DNA of 64,000 nt from Trogon surrucura. Its lineage: Eukaryota > Chordata > Aves > Trogoniformes > Trogonidae. The DNA lies in NCBI GenBank assembly GCA_020746105.1, contig CM036643.1:558001-622000 (forward strand), written 5' to 3'. The notes under the pieces are model-generated. The model made no database searches. It was not told the DNA's origin and saw only the letters and a list, made by a program, of their open reading frames with translations. A program made the translations under genes and the position numbers. This document shows positions 1-12,598 of the stretch, in pieces (the stretch's first letter is position 1; each line of letters begins with the position of its first letter).

Positions 1-3000
1 GAAGTGGTGGTGGTGTTAAACTTTCAATTCCAGCTTCCGTCGCGTGGGTGGGAAGAGCTGCAGATCTCTGTTTCCTCCGTGCGTCCGCTTTCATTTCAGT
101 CGGGCTGTGACCGTTTTGTCTCCTCCTTCTCCCAGCACACTTCAGAAATGCTGGCTTTCAGAAAAAAAGCCAACCCAACCAACCAACCTAAAAACCCCGT
201 GACCTGCCGAAAACCCTGCGAACAGGGGGCTCCTTGCTATTTCTGAAAAATGCATTTAATGCGTGCAGTAAAAAAAAAAAAGAAGAAGCTGGAAGAGCAG
301 AGGGTAAAAGAGGTGGGAAAAAATGTCAGAGAAGAAGAGGCCGCCTGTTAATGATGTTGTGTGTATAAAATAATGCTCGTGTGGGTCCAATTTTTGTATA
401 TAAAGAGCTCCCCATTTAGTCTGATATCCTACATTTTTTATACCTGTTCCTTGAAATAGCTGCCTGGAGGTAGTATTAAGTTCTCCTGTAAGGAGGACGA
501 CAAGTGAAGTTGCCTGTGTTCTGTCTCATTCCCTTCCGACTCCCTTCCTCTAGAAGAAAAATCTTCCTGCAGCGAAACAGGTAGACAGACAGATACTATT
601 AAAGAAAACAAACAAACAGACATCGCAGACTTCATCTCCCTGCGTTTATTCTTCCTTTAAACTTCACTTTCAAACCACTTCCCACCCCGTCAGGCTGTTT
701 GAAGTATTTTGAACAACGGCTTTTTAGAACCTGCTGGAAAACATCATTTCTGCATTGGTTACTGTCAGAAAAAGCTGTTTCTTCTTTGAACGCTTTCTCA
801 GGGTGTCATGCGGTTCCATGTGTATATTCTGAGCGAAGAGTTATGAGCTGTACCGAAATAAATGTCTGATGTATGTCGATACATATTTCAGCACTTCCAC
901 AGACGTTTAAGGGGACGCACTGTTGTGTTTCACTAGTGCAGGGCAGTGGGTTTTGAACGAGGAGGGCTCGCAGCTGGCTGGCTCTGCCGGAGCCGCTGCC
1001 CACCTACTTTACACGGGTAAATCAGAAAAAAATGGGAAATGTTGAAATGCCATGAGCAATTTCTAGCTTTTCATCTTCCATCAAAAGAGGGTGCGATGGT
1101 TCAGCCACTTTGAAAAAGCTTCCCTCGTTAGAAATCAGAAAATAAAACCATCAGACACTGCCACAAGTGCTGCCAGAGGTGAAAAAGCCAAGTTCTGATA
1201 CCAAATACTGAAGAGTTTAACAGATGTAGCAGTCTCTGTCCTCTCATTCATCATAAATGCCTGTGAAGACCAAGAACCCAGATCTGGAACATGCCTTTAA
1301 GTGCTGCCCATCAGCCTCCATGACAGCCGTGACACACAAGCAGATGCCATAATGAAAACCTCACACGTCCGGATAAAACAGCTGCTGCAGCAGCAGAGTT
1401 TGAGTGTTAACAACCTGGAGCGGTTAAAGACACGAGTGGTTAAAGCCTTAGCCTGGGGCGTGAGAAAAAACATCTCGCATACGACTGCACGTTCACCCAG
1501 CGACTTCTGAAATGCGACGAAATCTTGATGGTTTTGGCTGGTTCGAGGGGACCTGGGCTCGCTGGTGATTCAGCCATGCAGTGCAAATGTCTCCTTTGCT
1601 GCACGACAGAAGGGAGGATGGCAGTGCTGAGGGTAAATGGATTAAAGACTTGGGGCACTGACTGCCTGGTAGGTACCCAGATACGCAGAGGGGAAAACCA
1701 ACTCCGGCAGAAGCAGGTGGGAGCCTTTTTGCTGGCCGCACGGTAGGACAGGGAAAGTTCATTTATTAAGTCTGAGCGAGTTGTTCCCTCTGTGTGATGC
1801 CGAATTCTTTGGGTCGTGGTCACGTCTGTAACGACGACCCCAAAGGTACAAAACAGCTCTGGCACAGAGAGGACTTTGCAAACCCCAGGGGAGCTGATGC
1901 TAAACCCCGGAACGTGGCGCAGGGGCTCTCAGGATGTACTCTTGTGTTTATATTCCAGCTCGGGCAGGCCTGGTATCCAAGGATCCATCCTTACAAATCC
2001 AGAGGATGTGCAAGGAAAGCTCCTGGAGAAAAGTGTCCCAAGAATCCTGTGACCAGACTGGCTTGCATGGCTTGGGGGAGTTGTTCATAGATGGAAAAAG
2101 ATAGCCAGGAGCTGAAACTACTCACTGGCTTGGAAGTTTTTTTCTACAATGCCTTTGCCCTTGAACTGACAGTAATTTTTTGAAGACATAAACACCGTTT
2201 TATTAAAAACAAACCAAAAAAGCACACCCCCAAAAAAAACCCCAAAACACCTGAATGAAGCGTGGCATTTGCCTGAAACTACATTTTCTTCTTTTTCATC
2301 ATTTTCTTCAGAATAGTGGAAACACTGAACATTGGTGCAAAGCCAGTCTCCAGTTTTGTGGCTGCAAAGATGACCTGCGGAGGCCATTGCTTCCTCCCCA
2401 CGAGTCGTGGGTGCTGGGGGATGCAGATAAGCCACTGCCGTTTGACAGCAGAGCTCATTTAAAGCTCTCGCTGCCGTTGCTGCTTCCAGCCTGCGATGCG
2501 TCGGTGCTGCCATCCCCAGCAGAGCAGCCACACGCGGCCGCGCTCTCGGATCAACCTCCCCGAAGTCTCGCTGAAGTCGGTGCTGAGACGGGATTAGAGG
2601 TCGGGCTCCCCAGTCCCACCACAGCCCCGGAGAGCTGCTGCCACCACGGCCACCCACTCCCCGGGCGGCTGCTCTGAGCGCGGCAGCCGAGGCGGTAACG
2701 GCAAATCTCCCTGCGTGCGCAGCGGATCGCTGGTTTTCTGTGAGTGCTACACGGTGCTGCAGGGCACGGAATCTGATGCTCTGCATTTCTAGCAAGGGTG
2801 TGTACTTGCGCCCTCAGAGGGTAAAAGCTGTTTTAAGTGTTGTCAAATAATGAGTCATCTCTGATTAATGTTTGACTGCGCGGGCGGCAGGCACTAGGAC
2901 CTCTGGGGAGCTGCATCTGCAACCCTTAACCAGAAGAGAAATCAGGAAATAACGCAGTAGCTCCTTCTGCGAGCATGCCCTTGGAAATAAAACTTTGCTG

Positions 3001-4535
3001 CTCCATATGAAAGAGAATTCACTCTCTGGGAATTCAGGGATCTGAGTCCAGGCTTAGCTGTGAGCTACCCCAGGACGTCGTCGCCCCTGCATGGACATTG
3101 CTGGCAGGTGAGTGCAAGGGTGTGTCAGAGCTGCTGAGAGCAGGCGACTTGTGCTCCCGTCCGCTCCGTCGGTGAAGAGGGATGGACATGGTGCTGTAGC
3201 ATTAAGAGCGTTGTGCTCAGCGAGAGAGCGACCGGGTGCCACCCGTCGTTCAGCAAAGAGCCGGACTCGCTGTTTGCCCAAGGCGCCTGTAGCGCGGCCG
3301 GGTGTTTGTGGAAAGGTGCTGCAGGTTGTGTTTGAGAGGGGTGTGCAGCGACGCAACCGCCCAACGCGTGGGTCTCCTCTTCTGCTGCTGCGGCGGGGTT
3401 CTGGCAGCTCCTCGGTGCTCTGGAAACAGGGTGAACTCCAGTTTGGGGTTGGGGTGGCTCCATCAACCCCCACCGTGTTTCTGTACTTCTCATCCTCACT
3501 GCAAATACTCAGGCTAACCCATCAAAACAAAAGGTCCAACAGCTCCAAAACAAAGAAGGGGGCAAATATCTCCTCCAGGGCCTTCTGCCCACGCGTCCAG
3601 CTCGTGGGAATGTTCATTCCAGTGATGGGAACTGCTTGAGCTAAACCTCTCCGAGAAGAAACAGTTGCTTTGGGACAAGGCACATGAGTGTCACCAGGGG
3701 GAAGGTGATTCACTGCCGCTGCCCGCCGGTGGCTGGGTGGAGGCACTGGCCAGCGTCCAGGCTCCACCAGCAGCAGGTACCCACACTGTGGTGCAGCCCA
3801 GCACCCTGAGCCCTTAGCGCCAGCTGGGCAGAGGAGAATCTGAGCCCTTGGGTGCTCAGAGTGGGGGACCCGTCCCTTCCAAGCACAACCCGCTGTCTGC
3901 GGGTGCAGGACTGAGCAAACAGTTGCTGCTTTTCACCAGGAATAACTGCCCTGGAGCAGCAGAACATGAAGGTCAGAGCTGCTGTCATCCTTCCCGGCTC
4001 AGCCAGCACGTCCCTCCTTATGCCCCGTTGTAGCACGGCGAGGGGTACGGAGCAGACCCTGTCCTTAAGCTCTGTGCCCATGAGGCCCTCGCCCCTCCTG
4101 CATCCAGACACGTCAGGCTTCGGCCGTGCCTGCTGGGGAGGAGGCGTGGAGCGGCTGCCTTTGCATCTCGAAGTCCACCGAGATAACCCGCGTGGCACAC
4201 ACGGGCTGCCGACGAGAGGATGTCTGTGCTAGCTGACAATGGCTTCCGGAACAGATAAAACTGCTGCCTGCTAATATTAACCTTGCAGCAGCTGCAACTG
4301 CCCTGTTGTTGTTGTTGTTCTGGTTACGGACTGGCCTGGTAAGTCCTTGAATCCTCACTGTCATGGAGACAGGCTGGGATTTACCACCGGTGATGCAGAG
4401 GAGTGACCATGATTCACTCTGCAAAAGAGGAATAGAGCAAAGGCTGTCACCTCTGCTCCGAGGAGCCGAGTAAGCCCCTCACAGCTCAGCACATCTGGGA
4501 AGCATCATCCTGCTCTGGCTAGAAGCTGAAAGAGA
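1..4535. other. Intergenic or upstream region without recognisable gene
   Basis: No reading frame here resembles a known protein, and no exon with good splice signals and protein-like composition was found. Human synteny predicts the 3' end of ZFR2 beyond the 5' side of MATK, but I see no DZF-domain or zinc-finger coding here. If ZFR2 is present in this genome its coding part lies outside the window. Several AATAAA hexamers occur (for example near 855, 1143 and 2985), so part of the interval could be a long 3' UTR, but this cannot be decided from sequence alone. Composition is near neutral in the first 3 kb and becomes GC-rich towards MATK. Confidence 0.5.
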
Positions 4536-4772
4536 GTGGATTTAGTTTGGACGTGAGGAAGAAACAGACGAAGAAATGATGATGATGGTGAGACACTGGA
4601 ACAGGTTGCCCAGAGAGGCTGTGGATGTCCCCTCCCTGGAAGTGTTGGAGGCCGGGTTGGACAGGGCAACCTGCTCTGGTGGGAGGTGTCCCTACCCTTG
4701 GCAGGGGGGTTGGAAATAGATGCCCTTTAAAGGTCCCTTCCAACCCAAACCATTCCATGAGTCTATGATCCT
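4536..4772 (+). mobile_element. CR1 LINE 3' end fragment
   Basis: The segment reads as the end of a chicken-repeat-1 element: the GAGACACTGGAACAGGTTGC block, the dipeptide-coding GTCCCTGCCC-like stretch, then GGTCCCTTCCAACCCAAACC and a short ATTCTATGAT-like tail. It is 5'-truncated, as most CR1 copies are. Orientation is plus. It sits about 0.7 kb upstream of the MATK start codon. Confidence 0.9.
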
Positions 4773-5458
4773 CCCATGGAGATGACACTGGGGATGAAAG
4801 GCTCCGAGAGGAGAAGATCCATGATTTTGAATTGGAAAGTGGTCACGTGCACCCCAGCATGACAAGCTGGTGACGGGGGAGCACAGGGACTTTGCGTGGT
4901 CACCCCACATCCAACGGATGTGACAATCCCACCTCGGGCCAGCCTTGCCTGTCAGCGTCCCGGCCGCGGAGGCAGCCCCACGTCAGCCTGGCATCAGCAG
5001 GGCCCCGTGGCCGCCGCCCCTTGTGACCCTGGTGACTGAGAACTGCTGGAACATGAGGTGAAAATACAAGTTCCTGGTAAAACCGCATTCCCCACCGCAG
5101 CCGCGGTGACAGGCTCCTGTCGTAGCAGCAGCGCTGGTGGGTGACAGAGCCCGTCGCTGGACTCCAAGGCAGGAAGAAGAGGCAGAGGCCAGGACAGCTG
5201 AGTCCTGCTCCCACCTGGGTTTGGGACAGGAGTGCCCCTGGGGTGCGGCTGGTGCGGGCAGGGTTGGCAGCCTGCTCTAATCCTTTCCCTCCATCTCGTG
5301 TTGCGGGGGCTGCCCTGCATGATGGACAGGCCTACAGGGAGCCTGTGGGGACAGCAGCGGTGGCCTGGGACAAGCCAGCTCCACAGCCCCCTTTGGTTTC
5401 TTCTCCGCAGGTGGCAACAGGAGAGGACAGGTAGTGCCTGATGTTCTGACAGCCAGCC

Positions 5459-8400
5459 ATGTCCGGGGTGAGTGGGGCTGCTACAGGGATGACATCGAGG
5501 TGCATGTCCCCCCAGGGCCACAGTGGGGTGCAGGAGGTCTCGTGCCCAGTGCCTCTTGTACCCTGCCATGGCTCCAGGTGGTCCCCGATGGCTGCGGGGG
5601 GGCGGAAGGGGGCCAGCTCTCGCTGTCCCTGCTGATGCTGCCTTCTCCCGTGCAGAAACACTGGCCCTCCGGGACGCAGTGCGTCGCCAAGCACGACCAT
5701 ACCAAGCCCAAGGCCCAGGAGCTGGCCTTCCACAAGGGTGACGTGGTCACCATCATCGAGGCTGTGGAGGTGAGCCCCTGGGTCCTTGGTGCCCCAGGAT
5801 GGCATGGGGGGAGTGGGACCCCAGTGCCGTCAGCTGAGCTGCCGGAGCCATCCCTCTCTTCCCGGCGGGATCCCCCTTTCCTTCCTCGGCTCTGAGACCC
5901 TCTCCCCCACAGGGCAAAGGCTGGTACCGCGCCCGACACAACCAGACGGGGCAGGAGGGGCTGCTGGCGGCCAGCGCGCTGCGGGAGCGCGGCGCCATCC
6001 GCGCTGACCACAAGCTCAGCCTCATGCCGTGAGTATAGCTTGGAGGGGAACCCGGGGGGTCCAGTAGCCCAACTGAGCCCCCCGGAGCTACAACATCAGA
6101 CGAGTCCAGCACGTTTCCCCCCAGCCAAGTTTTGGGCGGGCAGCTGGGGGCAGAGCAGCCCGTAGCCGTGCCCTGGCAGTGGAGGGATTTGCTGCAGCCA
6201 CCACCTGGCTTTAAAGACCCCCCAGCTGAGCCCACCCAGCTTGGGTGGACCTTAGCAGAAGGGTTTTTATGCAGTGGGGTCCACGTAGCTTTGGCAGGGG
6301 GTCTGCACTCCCTGTGTCACTGCTGACTTTCTCCCCAACGTTCTTCTCCCCAGCTGGTTCCACGGGAAGATCTCGGGGCTGGAAGCAGTGCAGGAGCTGC
6401 AGCCCCCTGAGGACGGGCTGTTCCTGGTGCGCGAGTCCATCCGGCACCCCGGCGACTTCGTGCTGTGCGTGAGCTTCGGCAAGGAGGTGATCCACTACCG
6501 CGTGGTGCACGAGGAGAACACGCTCAGCATCGACAACCAGCAGCACTTCTCCAACCTGATCGACATGATCGAGGTGAGGTCCCCCCGCCCTGGGCCACGA
6601 GCCCCGCCGGTGCCGCGCTGAGAGAGAGAACCTCATGGGGCAAGTTCCTGCCCCATTTTTTCCTGCGGTTGTGTTTGGGTTTTGTCACCTGGTGTAATTC
6701 TCCTTCCCTGCTCATGGTTCCTACTCAGTTTGGAGAGCACCGCACAGGTCTGAGATGCCCCAGGGAGGTTTTCTGCTGCAAACCAGCCCTGGCAGCAGCC
6801 CCAGTCCCTGCCCAGGGCTGTGTTCCTCCCCATCCCTGCCCGTCTGGCGCTTGAGGCATTTTGGGAAATGAAGACCCCAATAGCCTTTGCCACCCCCAGA
6901 CCCTGGATGTATTCTGAGCCTCACTGAGGCTCCGAGGTGTTTTGTTGTGTTTCTCTCCCCCTTGAGCCCTCCTCTGGCCTGCTGACCCCTGCTAACCCGG
7001 GCGGCCACATTGCCTCTTGTCCTTCCAGTGAGCTCTTCCTCAAGGTCCGTCTTTGCCCTGTCTTGTAGCTGCTGCCCATCTCCTCTCCAGGGGGTTGCAC
7101 TCTCATATTTTTTCCTCATTTAGGCACAACTTCTGCTTTTGGGTGGGTCCTTTCCCCTTTTAGCTGCCCTGGCCCTGCTCTGTAACCGCGATGCCATCCC
7201 ACCACTTCCACTCCTCCACTTCTCGTCGCCTCTCAAAACGTCCCTGGCTGCTGCAGCACCCGACGAGGGTTTAACCCCACCAGCTGCTGTCTGACTCCTC
7301 AGTACCATCCCGCCTCGCCCAGGGTCCATCATGGATTTCCCTGGCAGGGGAGCAGGACTGAGACCCAGGCTGTGAATCGCAGCGCTGGGGGAAATGCGAC
7401 GTTTGGTGCTGACTTAGTTGAAGCGGCTGTGGTCTCCTGGAGGGCAGTGATGGTGGTGGGGTCCTGGGGAGCATCCCATGGATGCTTCCCAGTTCCATGC
7501 CCCGAGCTGGGGGTAAGAAGTGGCATCGTCACGTCACCCCCGTGTGTTCGTCCCTCGGCAGCACTACATGAAGGAGCAGGGAGCCATCTGCACCAAGCTC
7601 GTCAAGCCCAAACGGAAAACCGGGATGAAGTCAGCCGAGGAGGAACTGGCCAAAGGTAAGCGATGGCAGGAGAGAGTCACAGTCTGGGTTTTGGGGACAA
7701 GGCAGTGTGCTCCCCACTGATGGCCCCTGCCAACCTGCCCTTGTGCCCCTGCCCAGCTGGCTGGTTGTTGGACCTGCAGCACCTCAAGCTGGGAGACCGC
7801 ATCGGGCAAGGCGAGTTTGGAGGTAGGTGGGAAGATGGGCTTGAAGACTCCCTGGCCATGGAACTTCCCCAAATGGCACCCCCTGATGTCCCCTTCCCAC
7901 CCTATGATATGGGGGGCTCAGCCTGGCATGTGGGAGGCTGGGTGTGGGGCCGAGACTTACCCCCTGTGTCCCCTCCCAGACGTCCTGCAGGGCGAGTACA
8001 TGGGGCAGAAGGTGGCCGTGAAGAATGTTAAATGCGATGTGACCGCGCGGGCCTTCCTCACCGAAACAGCTGCCATGACGTGAGTGCCCCACGGGGGGTA
8101 CAGCCCAACCCTGCCCCATGACCTGAGGACAAGGAGGCATCCCCTTGACCCCGATCCCCTCCATTTCAGGAAGGTTCGGCACAAAAACCTGGTGTGTTTG
8201 CTCGGCGTGATCCTACACAACGGCCTCTACATCGTCATGGAGTTCATGAGCAAGGTGAGAGCAACCGGCCTGTCTTCAGCCAGCAGGACCCTTTGCTGCT
8301 CAGATTTGTCCCTGTTTGGGGACAAAATTCCCATCTGGGGACTGAGTTGGGTGGATGCCAGGGACTGCAACCCCACGGAAGGCAAAGTCTCCAGACAGCC

Positions 8401-9547
8401 CCATCCTGTCGGTCCTTACACATTTCTCCTCCTCTGTCAGGGCAACCTGGTGAACTTCTTGCGCACACGGGGCCGGGCACTCGTCTCGACCCAGCAGCTC
8501 CTCCTGTTCGCTCTGTGAGTCCGTCTCCCTCCCCCTGGGCTGGGGACCGGGGCTCTGTGTCCCACTGGGCAACCCGGTGGACACGCAGTGACACCGTGCT
8601 CTGCCTCGCTCGGCCACGGCAGGGACGTGGCTCAGGGCATGGACTACCTGGAGTCCAAGAAGCTGGTGCACAGGGACCTGGCTGCCCGCAACATCCTCAT
8701 CTCTGAAGAGAACGTGGCCAAAGTGAGCGATTTCGGCTTGGCCAGAGTCAACCCCAAGGGCGCGGACTCCTCTTTGCTGCCCGTGAAGTGGACGGCCCCG
8801 GAGGCTCTCAAACACAACGTGAGTGATGGAGGGAAGGGAGTGGGGATGGAGGCGCCTCAAAGCAGCTCACCCCCTTGGATCCCCCTCTGCTTGTCCTCAC
8901 TCCTGCCAACCCGCTCCTGGCACGTTCAGCCCCGCATCTCCTGGAATGTGGGCTCTGTCCCATCCAGCTCCTGCCCTGGTGTTTATCAGGAGATGGGGCG
9001 GCTCCGGCGGGGGGCGGTGGGCGGTGGGAAGGGAGGGGGTTTGCACCCCGGGGAGCTGGAGGTGGTCGGGGGCAGGCACTGTCTCCTCAGGGACGGGTGG
9101 GGCCCCAGCATGGACACCAGCCAGCTTCAGCCTCCCCTCCTCCTGCCACTGCAGAAATTCTCCTCCAAGTCGGACGTGTGGAGCTACGGGATCCTTCTGT
9201 GGGAAACCTTCTCCTTCGGACGAGCGCCCTACCCCAAGCTGGTGAGTGCTGGGCTGGGGGATGCCACAGGTCACACCCTGGGGACATCGTGCCATCCTCC
9301 GGCCAGGGTGAGCCCCTGATGGGAAAGGGAAGGGGGGTCCCAGCTAGCTTCTCCATCCTGCCAGAGCCTGAAGGAGGTGACAGAGCTGCTGGAGCAGGGG
9401 TACCGCATGGACCCCCCCGAGGGCTGCCCGCCCGCCGTCTATGCCCTGATGAAGAGCTGCTGGGAGCTGGAGCCGGGCAAGCGGCCGTCCTTCAAGAAAC
9501 TTACGGAGAAGCTGCAGAAGGAGCTGAAGTACCTGAGGGATGTTTAA
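5459..9547 (+). CDS. MATK: MATK, megakaryocyte-associated tyrosine kinase (CSK-homologous kinase)
   Basis: CSK-family non-receptor tyrosine kinase; family members phosphorylate the inhibitory C-terminal tyrosine of Src kinases. Coding exons: 5459-5467, 5656-5769, 5913-6028, 6354-6573, 7562-7655, 7757-7822, 7980-8079, 8170-8254, 8441-8514, 8623-8818, 9155-9241, 9365-9547. All have GT/AG ends and compatible phases and give 447 aa. The order is SH3 (about 10-70), SH2 (begins WFHGKI at 81), kinase (about 195-440) with GQGEFG loop (201-206), Lys221, HRDLAARN (309-316), DFG (Asp329) and WTAPEAL. The gatekeeper is Met263 as in MATK, where CSK has Thr. The activation loop has no tyrosine, as expected for CSK-type kinases. 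The start is supported by an in-frame TGA at 5447-5449; the first coding exon encodes only Met-Ser-Gly. The probable 5' UTR of that exon begins at 5411. Confidence 0.96.
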
Positions 9548-10021
9548 TCCCCATTCACTTCCCAGGACTTGTGGTCAGAACCCCCTTGGACCTACAGGGA
9601 TGGCCGGGCAGTGGGATGGCCCACAGTGCCACTCCCTCCTGATGGAGATGGAGCAGCAGCTGGGGGGCCATTTCTCCACCCTGGTGGCCCAAAGAGGAGG
9701 CAACAGCCTTGCTCCACCCTGACACGGGTCCTTCTTCCCACCACACAGCCCAGAGAAGGTTCCCATGGGGCGGATCTCCCCTGGGGTGGGGAGAGGATCT
9801 CCCAAGGGAGGCCCTGCCCCACGTCCCCCACGCTCAGCCTCAATGTGTGCTGCATCGTGGGGTCCCTTCCAACTGCCCCTCCCAGTGACGGGTACACAAT
9901 GGGACTTCTCTGCTCGCTGGAGGATGAAACCCGGACCCTGACAGGGCCCGGCTCCAGCCACCCGGCCCTGCGTGGGGATGCCGGGCTCAGCCAGCTAAAC
10001 CACCCGGATTTGGGCTTTTTG

Positions 10022-10027
10022 ATTAAA
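10022..10027 (+). terminator. Candidate MATK poly(A) signal
   Basis: ATTAAA, 475 bases downstream of the MATK stop, is the first canonical-variant hexamer in the 3' flank. It is followed by a T/G-containing stretch. Confidence 0.5.
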
Positions 10028-10194
10028 CCAAAGAAATTAGTTCAACAGCATCTTTAAGCCTCTGAGCTCAAATTAGGCCTATCCCTTGCTTGGGGCCTGG
10101 CAAGGCAAAGCAAAATCTTGAGGGGGGGAGCAGGAGTTCTGGCTCTCAAGCCCCCCCACGCACAGCCCAGCTCCTCTCCCCTCGGGGCTCTGCG

Positions 10195-10260
10195 CAGCCG
10201 GGGATTATTCTTTTAATCAGAGCCTGTGTGGGAATTGCTTGCGTATAGATTACGGGAGCG
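10195..10260. promoter_or_regulatory. Candidate CRX/OTX-type homeodomain cluster upstream of the complexin
   Basis: Three K50-type homeodomain cores lie within 51 bases: GGATTA at 10202-10207, TAATC at 10214-10218 and GATTA at 10248-10252. They sit in a small AT-rich pocket surrounded by very GC-rich DNA, about 630 bases upstream of the complexin start codon. CRX and OTX2 recognise TAATCC/GGATTA. Function is inferred from motif density only. Confidence 0.4.
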
Positions 10261-10881
10261 GGGCACGTCCTCCGGCAGTGGGGAGCCCCCGGCCCCGCCA
10301 GCTCTCAAGCAATCTCGACGTCTCGGTGGAGCCGGGATTAACGGGGGCACGGGGCCGCCCGCCCGCGTGTTTGTGCCCGTGCACCCTCCCACCCGCCGAC
10401 TCGTCTTCCCCCCAGGCCTTCAGCTGGGTTTTTTGGCTTAATCCTCTTGCGTCTCCGCTGCGCCGACCCCTTGCATCCCCAAGCCCCATCCTGTGCGAGG
10501 AGCTCTGGGTGCCCGCGGTGCAGGGCTCCCTTCAGCTGGGTCTGGCCCCGCAGGCACTGCCCCCCATCAGTGCCCCGGCAGTGGGGGGGTCTTTCAACCC
10601 GATCTGGGGTGCTCTGGAGCTCAGTGGCTCCTTTCACCCGATGGGGCAGCGCCCCGCTGCTTGCCACCCTGCTGGCCCCCCACGCACCCTTGGGTGCAGC
10701 AGCAGTACGGGAAGGAAGGTCTTTCCACCCCAGTGCCTGTGGCAACCCCTCCTAATGCCTTAATCCCCCCTTGATCCGCGCAGCCCCTGGGGCAGTCGCT
10801 GACCTTGCAGGAGCTGGCCCTGGGGAAGGGACCCGCTGGCGCCGGGCACCAGGGGGCACGGGCTGCCGCTGTCACCCACCC

Positions 10882-12294
10882 ATGGCCTCATTCTTCACGG
10901 CTGCCCTGAAGGGCTTCCAGCGGGGGGAAGAGGAGCCACCGCCCAAGGGGCACCCCAAGGATGGCAAGGCGGCCGCGCTGCCCAACGGCATGGCCCGCGA
11001 GGAGTTTGAGGAGTACCAGCGGCAGCTGCTGGAGGAGAAGTAAGGCTTTGCTGGGGCTGGAGGTATCACTGGAGTCCCCCACATGCAGGGGTCCACCCAG
11101 CATGAGCTGTCCCCGGGGTGGGACAGGGACGGAGATTCAGCCAGGGCAAGGGGCAGGGGCAGAGTGGGTGCCCCTTAGCACCTCTCCCCACACACCGCGA
11201 TGTCCCTGTGGGTGCTGGCACGGGGCTGGGACAGTGGCTTGGTGCTCTGTAGGTGAGAGGGGGCACCCCTCGGTGTCAGCACCCTGAAGCAGTGGGGGTC
11301 TGATGCTGGTCCAGGACAGGAGCTGGCATGGGGTTGCACCCGGGTCTGGGTGCCGTGAGGACCCAGTAGCCCAGCACCTGAGAGCTGAGAGGCCACGGGA
11401 GAAGCAATTCCCTCCAAGTGGCACCTTTGCTGGGGGCGGGGGCGCAGGATGTGACCCCTGCCTCTGGACCCTCATCCTAACTCTCCTGTGGAGCTTTGCA
11501 TCCCCTTCTCCTCCCACCCTGGCCCGGGGCTGGCACAGCCACGCTGCTGCCGGAGAACCAGGGCGATGCTGGGGAGTTGGTTCTGGTGCAGGGGGCTTAG
11601 TGATGTGAGGTGTGACAGTGGCACCTGCTGCTGCAGGATTGAGCGGGACAAGAGCTTTGCGCAGAAGAAGGCAGGACGGGCCACTGTGCGGATGCACCTG
11701 CGGGACAAGTACCACCTGGCCCAGGTAAGGACCAGCCCCACCGTGGTGGCACCTCGGGGATCTTCCCCTGGCCCCTCCATCTTCCAGGGCAGCCCCGGGC
11801 TGGGTGGCTGCCAGGCATCCCCCAGGGCCGGAGATGATTCCTGAAGAGGGCAGCAAACGGCTGCTGTCTCCATCCACTCTGTCCGCCCGCCCACGCGTCC
11901 GTCCAGCCGTCCAAATCTGGGACTGGACAGTCCCGGCGTGCCCCCATCATCCCCACTGCCCCCGCAGAGCCTGGCTGCCCTGGAAGGACCCTTTCTTCCC
12001 CATCCTCCCCCTGCACCCACGGCGGGTGGCTCCCCAAATCTGCCCACCACCCCGACACTGTTTCCCACCCATACGCAGGACGAACGGGATGACGCGCAGC
12101 TGCACGTGGCCGGTGGCAAGGTGGAGCTGCCGCAGGAGCTGGCCGCCATGGTGCACAGCGAGGAGGAGGAGGAGGATGGCGGCGCCGGGGCCTTTGCCTT
12201 CCTGACGAAGCTGCGTGAGGTGGACCTGCCGGCGCTTCGGGACCGCGCGCTGGGCAGCGTGGACGAGGTGAAGGAGAAGTGTGCCCTGATGTAG
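10882..12294 (+). CDS. Complexin of the CPLX3/CPLX4 type with C-terminal CaaX box
   Basis: Complexins bind the assembled SNARE bundle and clamp or promote vesicle fusion; the CPLX3/4 subfamily works at retinal ribbon synapses. Exons are 10882-11039, 11637-11724 and 12079-12294, giving 153 aa (human CPLX3 and CPLX4 are about 158-160). Visible features: N-terminal MASFF, the REEFEEYQRQLLEEK segment leading into the accessory helix, the SNARE-binding central helix with MHLRDKYHL, the VAGGKVELPQEL block, an acidic Glu run, and the C-terminus CALM (150-153), a farnesylation-type CaaX box. CPLX1 and CPLX2 lack a CaaX box. In human, CPLX4 adjoins RAX on chromosome 18, and this gene adjoins RAX2, so it is probably the whole-genome-duplication sister of CPLX4. 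I know of no human gene at this position, so I assign no symbol. The Kozak context at the start is weak (C at -3). Confidence 0.92.
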
Positions 12295-12592
12295 CAATGC
12301 TGCCCGCCCTGCCAGGCGGTGATGCCGGCTCAGCCCCTGCCCCGCTGCCATCCTAATGGGGGGGGGGGTTTACGGGTGTCATCACCTGGGGATGGGGGGC
12401 TCAATACATGTGCTGGGGTGGTTTTTCTCTCCGAAACCCTTCCCTGTTACTTTTCCACAACGTGCTGGGTGGGTGCTGGGATGTAGGATGCTTGGGGCTC
12501 CTCTAACCATGCTGGCATGAACCCCCCAATGGGGTGAGATGTGGTCCCCGATGCTCTGTCAACCCCCCAGGGCCTCACACACCCTTTGGATC

Positions 12593-12598
12593 AATAAA
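12593..12598 (+). terminator. Poly(A) signal of the complexin gene
   Basis: AATAAA, 299 bases after the complexin stop codon, the first canonical hexamer in its 3' flank. Confidence 0.7.

Noticed and set aside
2118-2795. 225-codon minus-strand frame upstream of MATK
   Set aside because: Low-complexity Ala/Arg-rich middle part, no recognisable domain, no consistent splice context; possibly a small GC-rich patch only.
1-4535. ZFR2 expected from human synteny
   Set aside because: No DZF or zinc-finger coding sequence is visible; it may lie outside the window.
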